This document shows positions 1-9,575 of a stretch of DNA of 45,004 bases, piece by piece. The notes beneath the pieces are model-generated. The model ran no database searches. It saw nothing but the letters and a program-made list of their open reading frames with translations, and was not told the origin of the DNA. The DNA lies in the NCBI GenBank assembly GCA_019456185.1, contig VRUH01000030.1, forward strand, positions 1 through 45,004, written 5' to 3'. This stretch comes from Candidatus Glassbacteria bacterium (lineage in GTDB: Bacteria; Gemmatimonadota; Glassbacteria; GWA2-58-10). Every line of letters starts with the position of its first letter. Position 1 is the stretch's first letter. Position numbers and translations under genes: made by a program.

Positions 1-1686
1 CCTGGCGTTGGTCAGGAGATTGAGCACGACCTGCTCCAGTTGCGCACCATGACCCGAGACGCTCCGGCAACGCTCCGCCAACGCCGTCTCCACCTCGATC
101 GACCTGAGCCGCAACTGTTGAGTTACAAGGCTGAGCGCGCCTTCCACAGCTTTCCTCGGGTCGAATGCCTGGGGTTTCTCCTCGGCAACGCGTCCGAAAA
201 TTCGCATGTGGTCGATGATCCCGACGGCGCGCTCGATCTGGGCGTTGATGCGGTCGAGTTTCCTCCGAAGGTATTCGCTACCAACATCGCCATCCTCGAG
301 GCGTTCCAGGGTGCTGTCGGCGGCCATCCGAATGACGCTCAGGGGCTGGTTCAACTCATGCGCTATGCCCGTCGCCATTTCACCCAGGGTGGCGAGTTTG
401 GAAGACTGAATGAGCTGTGCCTGGGTATGCCTGCGTTCGGTGATGTCGCGGGCGATCGCGAATACGGTTTTGCCTATTGCGGGCGTGGCTACCCATTCCA
501 ACCAGCGGTAGGAGCCGTCCTTGCATCGGTAGCGGTTCACGAATGCTTTTACTGGTTCGCCATTCCGTTGCCGCTCGATCACCTGCAGGGTGGTATCAAC
601 ATCTTCTGGATGAATGAAATCCACGAAAGGTTTACCGACGAATTCACTATCTTGCCATCCCAGCATCTGTTTACAGACGGGGTTCACGCGCGTGAAATAG
701 CCGTCGGTGTTCGCAACGCATATCAAGTCGCTTGAAACATTGAAAAAGAGTGTCAACTCCTCCTCCGCCCGTTCGCGCTCGGCGATTTCCCGAGAGAGGG
801 CGATCCGTTTCGATCGGCCAACGTAGACGGCAAAGGAAAGCGAAATCAGCGTCACCAGTGCGAGGACCGCCGCGCCATATATTTTCCAAACTCGCCTCTG
901 CTCGATGAGAACGACTTGTCGGCCCGACCATTTGTCTATGATCCTGTCGAACTCACCCGTCGACTTCAGTCGAACCAGCGCCTCGTCGATCTGCGTCAGG
1001 AGTTCTTGGTTTCCTTTCCTGACGGCCATCCGGGCGACAACCCTTTTCAGCGGTTCCGGCACTGCCACGATGCTCGAAATTCCGATCTCGCGAAGGGTGA
1101 AATAGCCGGTCCAGGTGTTGGCGATAACGGCGTCGACGCTCCCGCGCAGCAGTCTGCGAAACCCATCCTCGTAGTTGTCGATGAACACCACCACTGCCTG
1201 GGGATGGTCGCTTTCGACATACGTCTTCGGCCAACCCGCTGGTGTAATTCCGATGCGCCGCCCCGATAATTGCCGCGGGTCGAAACCGCCAACGTCGCCG
1301 GATCGGACGAACAACGAGAAACTGACCTCGAACGTCGGCTCCGAGAAGTCGTAAAGCTTCTCCCGTTGCTCGTTCTTGCCGAAAACGGTCAGGACGTCGC
1401 TGGTTCCGTCGAGGACGGATTTCTGGGCCTCCGACCACTTCATCCAACGAAGTTCGACGGGGCGACCAAGGACATCGCCAATCGCCTTCGCCAAGTCGGC
1501 GCTGGCACCGACGGGCTTGCCGTCCTCACGGAATTCATACGGGGGGTAATCGCGATCCCCGGCAAAGACGATGGGGCGATCCTCGGCGGCCCCGGCCTGC
1601 CCGAAAGGCGCGAGAAGCACGAAAGCCAGACAGAACGGACCCCTCTGCCAAATCGCCGCGAGTCTGGACCGAACGCTTCCCAGCAT
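1..1686 (-). CDS. Sensor histidine kinase with periplasmic SBP_bac_3 sensor, PAS and HisKA (3' end outside window)
   Basis: The reading frame is open from an ATG at 1686 to the window edge, so the protein is incomplete at its C terminus. A signal peptide (about residues 1-34) leads into a type-3 periplasmic solute-binding domain (about 37-265), as in BvgS-like kinases. One membrane helix (about 272-294), a PAS domain (about 312-430, ending in DITERR) and a HisKA domain follow. The phospho-accepting His is near residue 443 in the motif AHELNQPL. The N-box NLLTNAR is reached just at the edge; the ATPase domain must lie upstream of position 1. Family knowledge says such kinases read periplasmic amino or organic acids directly. 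It is the last visible gene of a minus-strand signalling block. Its final 450 bp nearly duplicate part of the neighbouring 888-residue kinase. Confidence 0.85.
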   Translation of the reverse strand, partial: MLGSVRSRLAAIWQRGPFCLAFVLLAPFGQAGAAEDRPIVFAGDRDYPPYEFREDGKPVGASADLAKAIGDVLGRPVELRWMKWSEAQKSVLDGTSDVLTVFGKNEQREKLYDFSEPTFEVSFSLFVRSGDVGGFDPRQLSGRRIGITPAGWPKTYVESDHPQAVVVFIDNYEDGFRRLLRGSVDAVIANTWTGYFTLREIGISSIVAVPEPLKRVVARMAVRKGNQELLTQIDEALVRLKSTGEFDRIIDKWSGRQVVLIEQRRVWKIYGAAVLALVTLISLSFAVYVGRSKRIALSREIAERERAEEELTLFFNVSSDLICVANTDGYFTRVNPVCKQMLGWQDSEFVGKPFVDFIHPEDVDTTLQVIERQRNGEPVKAFVNRYRCKDGSYRWLEWVATPAIGKTVFAIARDITERRHTQAQLIQSSKLATLGEMATGIAHELNQPLSVIRMAADSTLERLEDGDVGSEYLRRKLDRINAQIERAVGIIDHMRIFGRVAEEKPQAFDPRKAVEGALSLVTQQLRLRSIEVETALAERCRSVSGHGAQLEQVVLNLLTNAR

Positions 1687-1843
1687 GGCCGCCCCCTTGG
1701 CGCGGTCTTGCCAAAAGAATAACACAAGACAGGGAACTTTTGCTGATAAGTTGAATGTCAGATCGGAAAACACCTTTCAGCGTTGGTTTTGGCCGCGGTC
1801 TAAGCGCACAATCCGTTGATCCGGATCGTTATCCAACGACGCG

Positions 1844-2215
1844 TCATTCCTCGTCCGCCTCGAGCAAACTCTTCAACTTTTTGCCGAGTTTGCGCAAACG
1901 AATCGGCTTCTTCATCGTCAACGTGGCGCCCGCCTCCTTGGCCTTGTTTAGATCGGTCGGCGAGTAGTGACCGGTGGTGGCGATGATCGGAACCCGCGGA
2001 TCGATCTCGCGGATGCGGCGGATCACTTCGTAGCCGTCGACGCGCGGCATCCTGATGTCGGTGATGACCAGGTCCGCGGGCGCCGCCTCGAACTTCTCGA
2101 GAGCCTCGACACCATCCACCGCCGCCTCGACCTCGTAGCCCTTGCCCTGGATGTATTCGGCGATTTCCGCTCGAATATCCGTCTCGTCGTCCACCACCAG
2201 GATTTTCCGGGCCAT
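1844..2215 (-). CDS. CheY-like single-domain response regulator
   Basis: A stand-alone receiver domain with no output domain. The acidic pair is in the motif VVDDE, the phospho-acceptor Asp is in ITDIRMP (about residue 53), the conserved Thr is in ATTG, and the Lys is in MKKP. It probably carries phosphate from the adjacent kinase to another protein or acts by protein contact. An in-frame ATG at 2233 would overlap the kinase stop (TAATG), but the ATG at 2215 is preceded by a strong GGGAGGT ribosome site at good spacing, so I chose 2215. The gene is coupled to the upstream kinase on the same strand. Confidence 0.85.
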   Translation of the reverse strand: MARKILVVDDETDIRAEIAEYIQGKGYEVEAAVDGVEALEKFEAAPADLVITDIRMPRVDGYEVIRRIREIDPRVPIIATTGHYSPTDLNKAKEAGATLTMKKPIRLRKLGKKLKSLLEADEE

Positions 2216-2232
2216 GATTACCTCCCGCGACA

Positions 2233-4899
2233 TTACTCGCCAGCGCGGCCCGAGCCCTTGGACTTCGGGCCGCTTTTCTTGTCGTCCTCCAGCGCCGGGA
2301 GGGTGACCGTGAACCGTGCCCCTCCGTCCGCGTTGGCGGCCTCTATCGTACCCCCCATGTCCCTGACGATGCCATAGCTGACGGACAGTCCAAGCCCGGT
2401 TCCCTGGCCGACCTCCTTGGTCGTGTAGAAGGGTTCGAAGATGCGCGGAATCACGTCTTCCGGGATGCCGCCGCCGGTGTCCTCCACGGTCAGCCTGAGC
2501 TTGTTCTCCGAACCCAGGTCCTCGACGCCGATGATGATTTTCCCCGCGTCAGCGGACGAGTCCCGGTTCGACCCGATCGCATCCCTGGCGTTGGTCAGGA
2601 GATTGAGCACGACCTGCTCCAGTTGCGCACCATGACCCGAGACGCTCCGGCAACGCTCCGGCAACGCCGTCTCCACCTCGATGGACCTGAGTCGTAACTG
2701 TTGACCCATGAGGCCGAGCGCGTTTTCCATGACTTCCCTGGGGTCGAATGCCTGGGGTTTCTCGTCGGCAACGCGTCCGAAAATTCGCATGTGGTCGATG
2801 ATCCCGGCGGCGCGCTCGATCTGGGCGCTGATGCGGTCGAGTTTCCTCCGAAGGTATTCGCTACCGACATCGCCATCCTCAAGGCGTTCGAGGGTGCTGT
2901 CGGCGGCCATCCGAATGACGCTCAGTGGCTGGTTCAACTCATGCGCCATGCCCGTCGCCATCTCACCCAGGGTGGCGAGTTTGGAAGACTGAATGAGCTG
3001 TGCCTGGGTACGCCTGCGTTCGGTGATGTCCTCCTTGACCGCCAGGAAATGGGTGATGGTGCCGTCCGGCGCCGTGATGGGCGAGATGGAGGCGGCTTCC
3101 CAGTAAAGCTCGCCGTTCTTTTTCCTGTTGTGGAACTCGCCGCGCCACTCGCCGCCGGAGGTGATGGTCCGCCACAGCCGTTTGTATTCCTCGGGCGGCG
3201 TGTGCCCCGATTTCAGGATGCGGGGGTTCTTTCCGATGGCCTCTTCGGCGGCGTAGCCGGTGATCTGCTCGAACTTGGGGTTGACGTATTCGATGTTGCC
3301 CTCGGTGTCGGTGATGATTACCAAGGCCGGGCTCTGCTCCACCGCGCGCGACAGCTTGCGAAGCTCCTCCTCCGCCCGCTTGCGCTCGGTGATGTCCTGG
3401 ATGATACCGACCATGCCCGTCACGCCACCGGCGTCATCGAGGATCAATTCCGCCTTCGAATAGCAGGCGCGGCAGGTCCCGTCGGGTCGGATCACTCGGT
3501 ACTCGAACTCATACGGACGGCGGTTGGCAACCGCCTCCTCGACCGATTTCTTTACCGCGTCACGGTCCTCCGGATGAACCATTTCCAGAAACCGGGCGAA
3601 GCTGGGGCAGGGCGAGTCCGGGGCGAGTCCGAAAATCCGGAAGGTCTCGTCGGACCACATCCCTTCATCGGTGGTCGTATTCCACTCCCAACTGCCCAGG
3701 TTTCCTATCTGCTGAGACGCGGCGAGCACGGCCGCGCTTTCGCGCAACGCCTTATCTGCCCGCATGCGCTCGGTGATGTCGCGGACGGCCATCGCCCGCT
3801 GTTCCCGCCCCTTGTAGGCGATCTCGCGCGAGGACACTTCCATGGGGAAGGTAGAACCGTCCTTGCGGCGGCCGGCGGCCTCGTAGTATTCCGCCACCTG
3901 CCACATCAGCCTTTCGCGGACCATCTCCAGGGATTCCGGGGCCACCAGTTCGAGGACCCTGGTTCCCCGGAGTTCGTCCGCGGCGCAACCGAACATCTCG
4001 GCGAAACGCTCGTTGGCGTCGAGGATGACACCGCTGTCGTGGATCAAGAGGCCGTCGAAACTCGCATCGGCGAAGCCGCGCCAGCGTTCCTCGCTTTCGC
4101 GCAGCGCCGCCTCCGCCCGCCTGCGGTCGGTAATGTCGGTGAAGACAGAGCGGCTTTCGGTGATGTTCCCCTCGGCGTCCTTCACCGGCTCGACCGACAG
4201 GCCTATCCAGATGAGGTCGCCGTCCTTGCGCTTCATCTGGAGCTCGGCTCTCCGGATCGACTTTCCTCTCTGGAAATTCCGGTATACGAACTTGGCCTTG
4301 GCCAAGCCGTCCGACGTGTCGGCGAAGAGATCCGAGACGTTCATCCGTTTCAGGTCGTCTCGGTCGTAGCCGAGCAACCGAAGAGCCATGCGGTTGAACC
4401 TCAAAATCGATCCATCCACGGCGCTGACCGAGGCGTAGGCGACCGGCGCGTTCTCATAGAGATCGCGGTAGCGTTCCTCGCTCTCGCGTAGCGCATCTTC
4501 CGCCCGTCGACCTTTCCGGCGCGTCTTCGCCTCTAGCATTTCCCGTTTGATGGCGGGGATGAGGCGCGCGAGAGAGTCTTTCAAGACGAGATCGTGGGCG
4601 CCCGCTTTCATCAGGTCCGCGGCCCTTTCCTCGCCGACGGCGCCCGAGACGACGATGAAGGGAAGGTCCACGTCCAGTTCCCGAAGCAGCGCCAAGGCGG
4701 CGGGCGGACTGAACTTTGGCAATTTGTAATCGCACAGCACCACGTCCCAGGCCTTGTCCGCAAACGCGGCGCGCATGGCTTCGGCTGTTTCGACCCGTTC
4801 ATGCACCGGATCGAAGCCGCCCCGGCGCAGATGGCGCACCAGAAGGCGGGCGTCGCCCTCCGAATCCTCGACAATCAAGACCTTGAGCGGCTTGGCCAT
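2233..4899 (-). CDS. Hybrid histidine kinase, N-terminal receiver plus four PAS domains
   Basis: An 888-residue, apparently cytosolic kinase; no membrane helix or signal peptide is visible. In order: receiver domain (about 5-125; phospho-Asp in VVLCDYKLPK), then four PAS/PAC repeats (about 142-262, 268-385, 392-515, 519-635), each closing with a DITxR motif. HisKA follows with His653 in MAHELNQPL, then the ATPase with N-box NLLTNARDA (about 766), DTGGGIP (about 807) and GTGLGLS (about 833). An N-terminal receiver suggests it is itself a target in a phosphorelay, perhaps of the HAMP kinase encoded just upstream. The PAS repeats would bind small cytosolic ligands, flavin or heme; the sequence does not show which. 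It starts 6 nt after the preceding regulator and its stop overlaps a possible start of the next one. Confidence 0.9.
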   Translation of the reverse strand: MAKPLKVLIVEDSEGDARLLVRHLRRGGFDPVHERVETAEAMRAAFADKAWDVVLCDYKLPKFSPPAALALLRELDVDLPFIVVSGAVGEERAADLMKAGAHDLVLKDSLARLIPAIKREMLEAKTRRKGRRAEDALRESEERYRDLYENAPVAYASVSAVDGSILRFNRMALRLLGYDRDDLKRMNVSDLFADTSDGLAKAKFVYRNFQRGKSIRRAELQMKRKDGDLIWIGLSVEPVKDAEGNITESRSVFTDITDRRRAEAALRESEERWRGFADASFDGLLIHDSGVILDANERFAEMFGCAADELRGTRVLELVAPESLEMVRERLMWQVAEYYEAAGRRKDGSTFPMEVSSREIAYKGREQRAMAVRDITERMRADKALRESAAVLAASQQIGNLGSWEWNTTTDEGMWSDETFRIFGLAPDSPCPSFARFLEMVHPEDRDAVKKSVEEAVANRRPYEFEYRVIRPDGTCRACYSKAELILDDAGGVTGMVGIIQDITERKRAEEELRKLSRAVEQSPALVIITDTEGNIEYVNPKFEQITGYAAEEAIGKNPRILKSGHTPPEEYKRLWRTITSGGEWRGEFHNRKKNGELYWEAASISPITAPDGTITHFLAVKEDITERRRTQAQLIQSSKLATLGEMATGMAHELNQPLSVIRMAADSTLERLEDGDVGSEYLRRKLDRISAQIERAAGIIDHMRIFGRVADEKPQAFDPREVMENALGLMGQQLRLRSIEVETALPERCRSVSGHGAQLEQVVLNLLTNARDAIGSNRDSSADAGKIIIGVEDLGSENKLRLTVEDTGGGIPEDVIPRIFEPFYTTKEVGQGTGLGLSVSYGIVRDMGGTIEAANADGGARFTVTLPALEDDKKSGPKSKGSGRAGE

Positions 4900-4905
4900 C
4901 GACCC

Positions 4906-5346
4906 TCACCCGGTTTCCGGCGGTGGCTCGTTGAGAAGCAGCCAGTAGAGCCCCAATTGGTTCACCGCCGCGGAAAACGCCTCGAATTCCACGGGCTTGC
5001 GGACGTAGCTGTTGGCGCCCAGGTCGTAGCCCTGGATCATGTCCTCCTGCTCGTCCGACGAGGTCAGGATGACTACCGGCTGCAGCTTGGTCTGTTCGTC
5101 GGCCCGTACCCGCCGCAGCACTTCCAGTCCGTCGATCTTGGGCAGTTTGAGATCCAGGAGAACGACGGCGGGATTGCCGCCCTCGCGGTCCGCGTAAGGA
5201 CCCGTTTTGAACAGATAATCGAGGGCCTCGGCGCCGTCGCGGACCACCGTGATCTCGTTGCTGACGTTGAATTTCTTGAGCGCCCGCAAGATGAGCGCTT
5301 CGTCGTCGGGATTGTCTTCGACTATCAGGATGGGTCCATCAGTCAT
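4906..5346 (-). CDS. Rcp1-like single-domain response regulator
   Basis: A 146-residue receiver-only protein. Acidic residues are in VEDNPDDE, the phospho-acceptor is Asp65 in LLDLKLPK, the Thr/Ser position is in ILTSSDE, and the Lys is in VRKPVEF. The extended loop between helix 2 and strand 3 (TGPYADREGG) is typical of Rcp1-type regulators paired with phytochrome-like kinases. It lies between two kinases, 18 nt after the HAMP kinase stop and 6 nt before the hybrid kinase start. It probably links them by accepting phosphate from the HAMP kinase, whose transmitter is of the matching type. A GGAGG ribosome site precedes the ATG. Confidence 0.88.
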   Translation of the reverse strand: MTDGPILIVEDNPDDEALILRALKKFNVSNEITVVRDGAEALDYLFKTGPYADREGGNPAVVLLDLKLPKIDGLEVLRRVRADEQTKLQPVVILTSSDEQEDMIQGYDLGANSYVRKPVEFEAFSAAVNQLGLYWLLLNEPPPETG

Positions 5347-5364
5347 ATTAGGGGCCTCCTTGTT

Positions 5365-7266
5365 TCAAAGCGTAAAATACACCGTCGCCCCTTGCTCGAC
5401 GCCGGACTCGGCCCAAACACTGCCGCCATGGCGCTTCACGACCCGCGCCACCGTCGCCAGGCCGATACCGGTTCCTCCGAACTCGGTGCTGGTATGCAGG
5501 CGCTGGAAAGGCTGGAACAGCTTGTCGGCATAGGCCATGTCGAAACCGGCCCCGTCGTCGCGCACGAAGTAAGCCGGTTCCCCGTCGTGGTTGGTGACGC
5601 CGAATTCGATTGTCGCGTGATCGTGCTTGGCGGTGAATTTCCAGGCGTTGCCGAGCAGGTTCTCGAGGACGATCCGCATCAGCCGCGCGTCGCCCTCGAC
5701 AACCGCGCCCGGCGCGATGTCGAAGGTGATCCGGCGCTCCGGCGCGCTCTCCTGGAGTTTCGCCGCGACCGCTTGCGCCAGCTGGGACAGGTCGACCTCG
5801 CGGCGTTCGAGCTCGCCCCGGGTCACGCGGGACAGTTTCAGGAGGTCGTCGATCAGTTGCGCCATCTTCTGGCTCCCCGCCCGCACCCGTTGGAGATAGT
5901 CCCTGCCCTCGGCGTCGAGCTTGTCTCCATAATCTTCCAGCAGCGCATGGGAGAAGCCGTCCATGCTCCGAAGCGGCGCGCGAAGGTCGTGCGACACGGA
6001 ATAGCTGAAGGTTTCCAGTTCCTGGTTGACGGCTCCGAGCTCCGCCGTCCGCTCGATCACCCGTTCTTCGAGTTCCACGTTCAGCTTGCGAATTTCCCCT
6101 TCTGCCCGCATGCGCTCGATGCTCTGTGCGAGTCTGGCGGCGATGTCGTCGATGAGGCTCCGCTCCTCCTTGAGGAACGGACCTTCGTCCAGTTCGGGTT
6201 TCTCTTCGAGGTAGAAGACCTCGACCGCGCCCGCCGGCTCCCCGCCGACGACGATGTCGCTGGCCTGCCTCCACATCGTCTCCTCTAAGTTTCCGGTGGT
6301 GAATTCGCGGCCATCCAAGGTGATCCGGGCGCAGGTGATTTCCGGGTAATGCCAAGCGGGAGGGAGAACCTCGACCACCGCCTGCAACGATTCCTCGAGG
6401 GAAATTCCCGGGCGATCGAAGATCTTCGAAAGAGAATAAAGGCCGGTCAGCTCCTTGAAGCGTTCGCCGAGATCGTGCGCGTGTTGCCGTAATGCTTCCT
6501 CCGCCTCGTCGCGCGAGACCATGGTCGATTTCAGCCTCTCGGCCATGGTGTCGAAGGACCGAGCGACCTGCGCCAACTCGTCCCGCCCGGGCACGTCGAT
6601 CCTGTGTTCAAAGTCGCCGCGAGCCAGAGCCCGGATGCCCTGTTGGAGGCGGCCGATGGGCCTGACCACGCGCTGGGCGAAGATGAACCAGGTTCCCGCC
6701 AACACCGTCACCAGGCATACGCTGAGAACGAAACCCAGCCACTCCGTGCGACGCAGGTCTTGCTCCAGCTCCGCATCGGCATCCCGGGCCAGCTGTGAGG
6801 CCAGGGACACCGTCGACTGCGACGTCGTCAGAAGCTGCGCCACCAGCCGCTGCTCCAGTTCGCTCGACAGTTCGGCGGCACCCTCGTCCGCCCGCCGTGC
6901 TTCGAAGGCCCGCACCAGCCGCGGAAAAATTTCACTTGTCCTGAGATGATTGGCGCGCATGGTCACCAACGTCGCGCCGCTTCGCTCGCTCGCGAAGGCG
7001 GCATCGTCGAGCATCCGCCCCAGGGACTCATTGGCCCGCTGCCACTGGAATCGCGCGCGCGGCTCGTGCTGCAGCAGGTAGTCCCCCATCACCGTGGTGC
7101 GCTCGAATACGGTCCGTATGACGGCGTCCGCCGTATCGTGCTTCCTGAAGGCCTCTTCGACACCCTGGGAACTCACATAGTGTTCCCCGACAACCGCGAC
7201 CGCGATCGCGGTCGAGATGACCGTTCCTATCATGAGGAGCGTCCGAATTCTCAGTGACCGAATCAC
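5365..7266 (-). CDS. Membrane sensor histidine kinase with HAMP domain and phytochrome-type transmitter
   Basis: A 633-residue kinase. A first membrane helix (about 9-27), a mainly helical periplasmic domain (about 28-180) and a second helix (about 185-207) lead into a HAMP linker ([11 protein letters not shown] onward). A GAF-like segment follows (about 265-390), then a coiled coil and the transmitter. His426 lies in [13 protein letters not shown], the motif typical of phytochrome-like kinases. The ATPase shows [11 protein letters not shown] (about 534), DDGAGF (about 571) and GGTGIGL (about 597). It is co-oriented with the Rcp1-like regulator 18 nt downstream, its likely partner. The ligand is unknown. 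The binding-protein gene 67 bp upstream on the same strand may supply it; that is inference from position. Confidence 0.88.
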   Translation of the reverse strand: MIRSLRIRTLLMIGTVISTAIAVAVVGEHYVSSQGVEEAFRKHDTADAVIRTVFERTTVMGDYLLQHEPRARFQWQRANESLGRMLDDAAFASERSGATLVTMRANHLRTSEIFPRLVRAFEARRADEGAAELSSELEQRLVAQLLTTSQSTVSLASQLARDADAELEQDLRRTEWLGFVLSVCLVTVLAGTWFIFAQRVVRPIGRLQQGIRALARGDFEHRIDVPGRDELAQVARSFDTMAERLKSTMVSRDEAEEALRQHAHDLGERFKELTGLYSLSKIFDRPGISLEESLQAVVEVLPPAWHYPEITCARITLDGREFTTGNLEETMWRQASDIVVGGEPAGAVEVFYLEEKPELDEGPFLKEERSLIDDIAARLAQSIERMRAEGEIRKLNVELEERVIERTAELGAVNQELETFSYSVSHDLRAPLRSMDGFSHALLEDYGDKLDAEGRDYLQRVRAGSQKMAQLIDDLLKLSRVTRGELERREVDLSQLAQAVAAKLQESAPERRITFDIAPGAVVEGDARLMRIVLENLLGNAWKFTAKHDHATIEFGVTNHDGEPAYFVRDDGAGFDMAYADKLFQPFQRLHTSTEFGGTGIGLATVARVVKRHGGSVWAESGVEQGATVYFTL

Positions 7267-7333
7267 CGTGATACCCCGGGTCTCACCGCGTCCAGGCCGC
7301 CGAAATCGATAGCATGAAAATAAAACTCCGTAT

Positions 7334-8371
7334 CTAACGAATTATGGTTACCGCCTCAGGTTTCACCGACTCCAAAGCATCTATGTAAATATACTCTAAG
7401 TAATTTGGAACTTTTGTCTTGTCAGTAAGCTCATTACGTATTGCCCATCTTGCTTCGGATTCTATATTGATAAAAAAAGTTTGGTCGAGTGAAAGATTAA
7501 ATGTAAAATCATCCCAATGTAATGCAACAACTTCTTTTATCAAATTTAATCTGTTAGCTATTATTTTTTGTGATTCTTCCTTATTGTTATTCAAAAAATC
7601 AGTGGCTTTATTAATTCCTCTTAAGAATCTTTCAAGAATTTCAGGATTTTCATTAGCAAAGTTTTTCATAGTTAAAAAATTAAAAGTTGTCTTATAAACC
7701 TTTCCACTAGGCAGCCTTATGGCCTTGTCTCCCAATAAATCTCTAGCAGTAGTTCCATGCGGCTCCCAAATAACTTGTGCATCTATATGGCCATTCTTTA
7801 ATGCTTCTGGCAAGTCTGTTGGAGCAATATTAACCACCTCAACATCGCTAGGAGATATTGAATTATGAATCAAAAAAGTTTCTGTGAAAAATTGGCCTGT
7901 TGACCCCATCAAAGTACCTATTTTTTTTCCTTTTAGATCCTCAGCATTATTGATTCCGCTATCTTTATTAGCGATTACTTTAATATCTTCGTAAGCATAG
8001 GCAAAGGTACTAATAATAAAAAAGTCTTCTCTGACAAAGCTACTAAACATGATTGGAGTTGGGGCAGCTGCACTTATATCAATGCCTTCACCATTTAGCA
8101 TAGCTATCAAACTTGCTTTTCCTGAATCAAACTCTTTAATAGTTAAATTTAGTCTTTCTTCCTCAAAATAACCCTTATTTTCTGCTACCCAAACTGCTGC
8201 TGGAAGAAAACTTTTTTCTACTCCAATTGTTACCTTTTCAAGAGACCTTGTATATTTTACGGGCTGTGTTTCGCTCCACCAGAAATAGCCGCCGACGACC
8301 AGTGCGGCGAGAACAACGACACCACCGAGCAAGGATGCAAGGCGAATTCCCGGGCGTACAAAATGTTTCAT
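7334..8371 (-). CDS. NMT1/SsuA-type substrate-binding protein, compositionally mosaic
   Basis: 345 residues: a membrane anchor or uncleaved signal (about 12-32), then a two-lobed NrtA/SsuA/ThiY-type binding domain ([26 protein letters not shown]; later [15 protein letters not shown] and [10 protein letters not shown]). No permease or ATPase gene lies nearby. Because it is followed at once by a HAMP kinase on the same strand, it may serve as a sensory binding protein rather than a transporter part (inference). Codons for roughly the first 38 and last 12 residues are GC-rich like the neighbours, while the body (about 7376-8258) is very AT-rich: the lines at 7501 and 7621 are 27% and 22% GC by hand count. 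A clear AAGGAGA ribosome site precedes the ATG at 8371. Confidence 0.85.
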   Translation of the reverse strand: MKHFVRPGIRLASLLGGVVVLAALVVGGYFWWSETQPVKYTRSLEKVTIGVEKSFLPAAVWVAENKGYFEEERLNLTIKEFDSGKASLIAMLNGEGIDISAAAPTPIMFSSFVREDFFIISTFAYAYEDIKVIANKDSGINNAEDLKGKKIGTLMGSTGQFFTETFLIHNSISPSDVEVVNIAPTDLPEALKNGHIDAQVIWEPHGTTARDLLGDKAIRLPSGKVYKTTFNFLTMKNFANENPEILERFLRGINKATDFLNNNKEESQKIIANRLNLIKEVVALHWDDFTFNLSLDQTFFINIESEARWAIRNELTDKTKVPNYLEYIYIDALESVKPEAVTIIR

Positions 8372-9398
8372 GGCAGGTCTCCTTCGGGCACCCGTGTCGA
8401 CGCAAATGCCCGCAAATCGGAATAACGCGGATCACAACAAGCCATCTACCGAATTCCCCTAGACTGCGACAAATGGGAAGCAGCTTCGGTGACCTCCATC
8501 TGAATGCTTCTCGGCGACACACTTAGCGACTTCACATTCCTTGGGCCTTCCGCTCGAACCCGAGGTCCTTGAATCGGCCCTGCCCCGCCGCTTCCACCCG
8601 CACCCGCGGCAGATACAGCCTCACGCAGCCGCCCACGCCAAAGATGGCGGAAGTAGATCCCAAGAATCACCCCCTAAGGGCTACCAACAGCCAGTAGGAC
8701 GACGTAATGAGCAGAGCAAAAGGATCCATGGCAACGTCCGCTTCCCCCGCTAGCGCCGGAATTTGAACCGACTCTTCCCAGAGAACAGTGGAATCGTGGC
8801 GACTTCATAGTACCATACTGCCCCCTTCTATGGAAAGAGTATCTGTCTCCACTACGCGATAGTTGGATGTTGGTGGTGTGAAACGTGTCCAAAAGACTCC
8901 TTTCGCCCGTTTTCCGTTCCGGTGAAATGATACTTAATTGTCTCTCCCACTCTCCGGTGTCAGGTTTTTCTCATGGCACGATTGGCGCGGGTGGTGGCGC
9001 CGGGCATTCCTCATCATGTGACCCCAATTAAGTATCATGTCACCGGAACTCCAGAAAATCTTGGGCTTGATTGATGATTTGCGACATAGACCCGCTCCGG
9101 CGTAGGCCGAGGAAATAGACGGCACGGTGAAAACGACAGGAAAGCTGCGTCTGAATTGCGGAAAATACGGTCAAATGGGCTTCCAGACGCGGTCAAACCG
9201 CCAAAATCATATCATCCGATGGTTGCTGGAAAATATGGCTACTCCTGAGGGTGCCATGATGGTACAATTTCCATTGATTTGGAGGCTATCTGGGGAATGT
9301 CGGCTTAGCGACATTGAGGTTGAGCGGCCCTAGACGGTGTGTGGGCCAAATACGTTGTTAGTCGATTTTTTTGACCACTGGAAAATGGAGAAAACATC
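8372..9398. other. Gene-poor stretch with RAYT/REP debris
   Basis: About 1 kb without a convincing gene. Short open frames here show no family motif and overlap each other on both strands. The recognisable content is the inverted repeat with a transposase start at 8919-9046, listed separately, and a small hairpin at 9296-9316 (AATGTCG/GCGACATT). The rest shows nothing I can name. Confidence 0.5.
8919..9046 (+). mobile_element. Decayed RAYT (REP-associated tyrosine transposase) remnant between inverted repeats
   Basis: Two 22-bp arms, 8919-8940 and 9025-9046, are inverted repeats with one mismatch. Between them an ATG at 8973 opens a frame reading MARLARVVAPGIPHHVT, the characteristic start of RAYT (Y1-transposase, IS200-like) proteins, which normally continues QRGNRR. 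Here it stops matching at once and runs into the right arm. This is therefore the two ends of a RAYT locus joined by an internal deletion. The arms probably represent the REP-like sequences recognised by such transposases. No other copy of the arms was seen in the window. Confidence 0.65.
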
Positions 9399-9575
9399 AT
9401 GACAAAGTCATTTACCTGCCGGGATGTTGGGGTCGACTGCGACTGGAAGACCAGTGCTGAAACCGAGGACGCGTTAATGGCTAATATTCAAGTTCACGCC
9501 GCCGAGGTCCATCCGACCATTGAATTAACTCCGGAACTCGTGGATACGATCCGCGCTGCGATCAAGGATGGATAG
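9399..9575 (+). CDS. DUF1059 small protein (COG5466, predicted small metal-binding protein)
   Basis: A 58-residue protein beginning MTKSFTCRDVGVDCDWK and ending PELVDTIRAAIKDG, which matches the DUF1059 family closely in length and layout. Cys7 and Cys13 are the conserved pair that underlies the metal-binding prediction; the real function is unknown. The ATG at 9399 has a TGGAG ribosome site about 9 nt upstream. The gene stands alone between the RAYT debris and the end of the convergent polysaccharide operon, so context gives no hint. Confidence 0.8.
   Translation: MTKSFTCRDVGVDCDWKTSAETEDALMANIQVHAAEVHPTIELTPELVDTIRAAIKDG

Noticed and set aside
2701-6288. Long plus-strand frames (about 560-600 codons) opposite the kinases
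   Set aside because: Shadow frames caused by high GC at third positions; the minus strand shows full kinase motifs.
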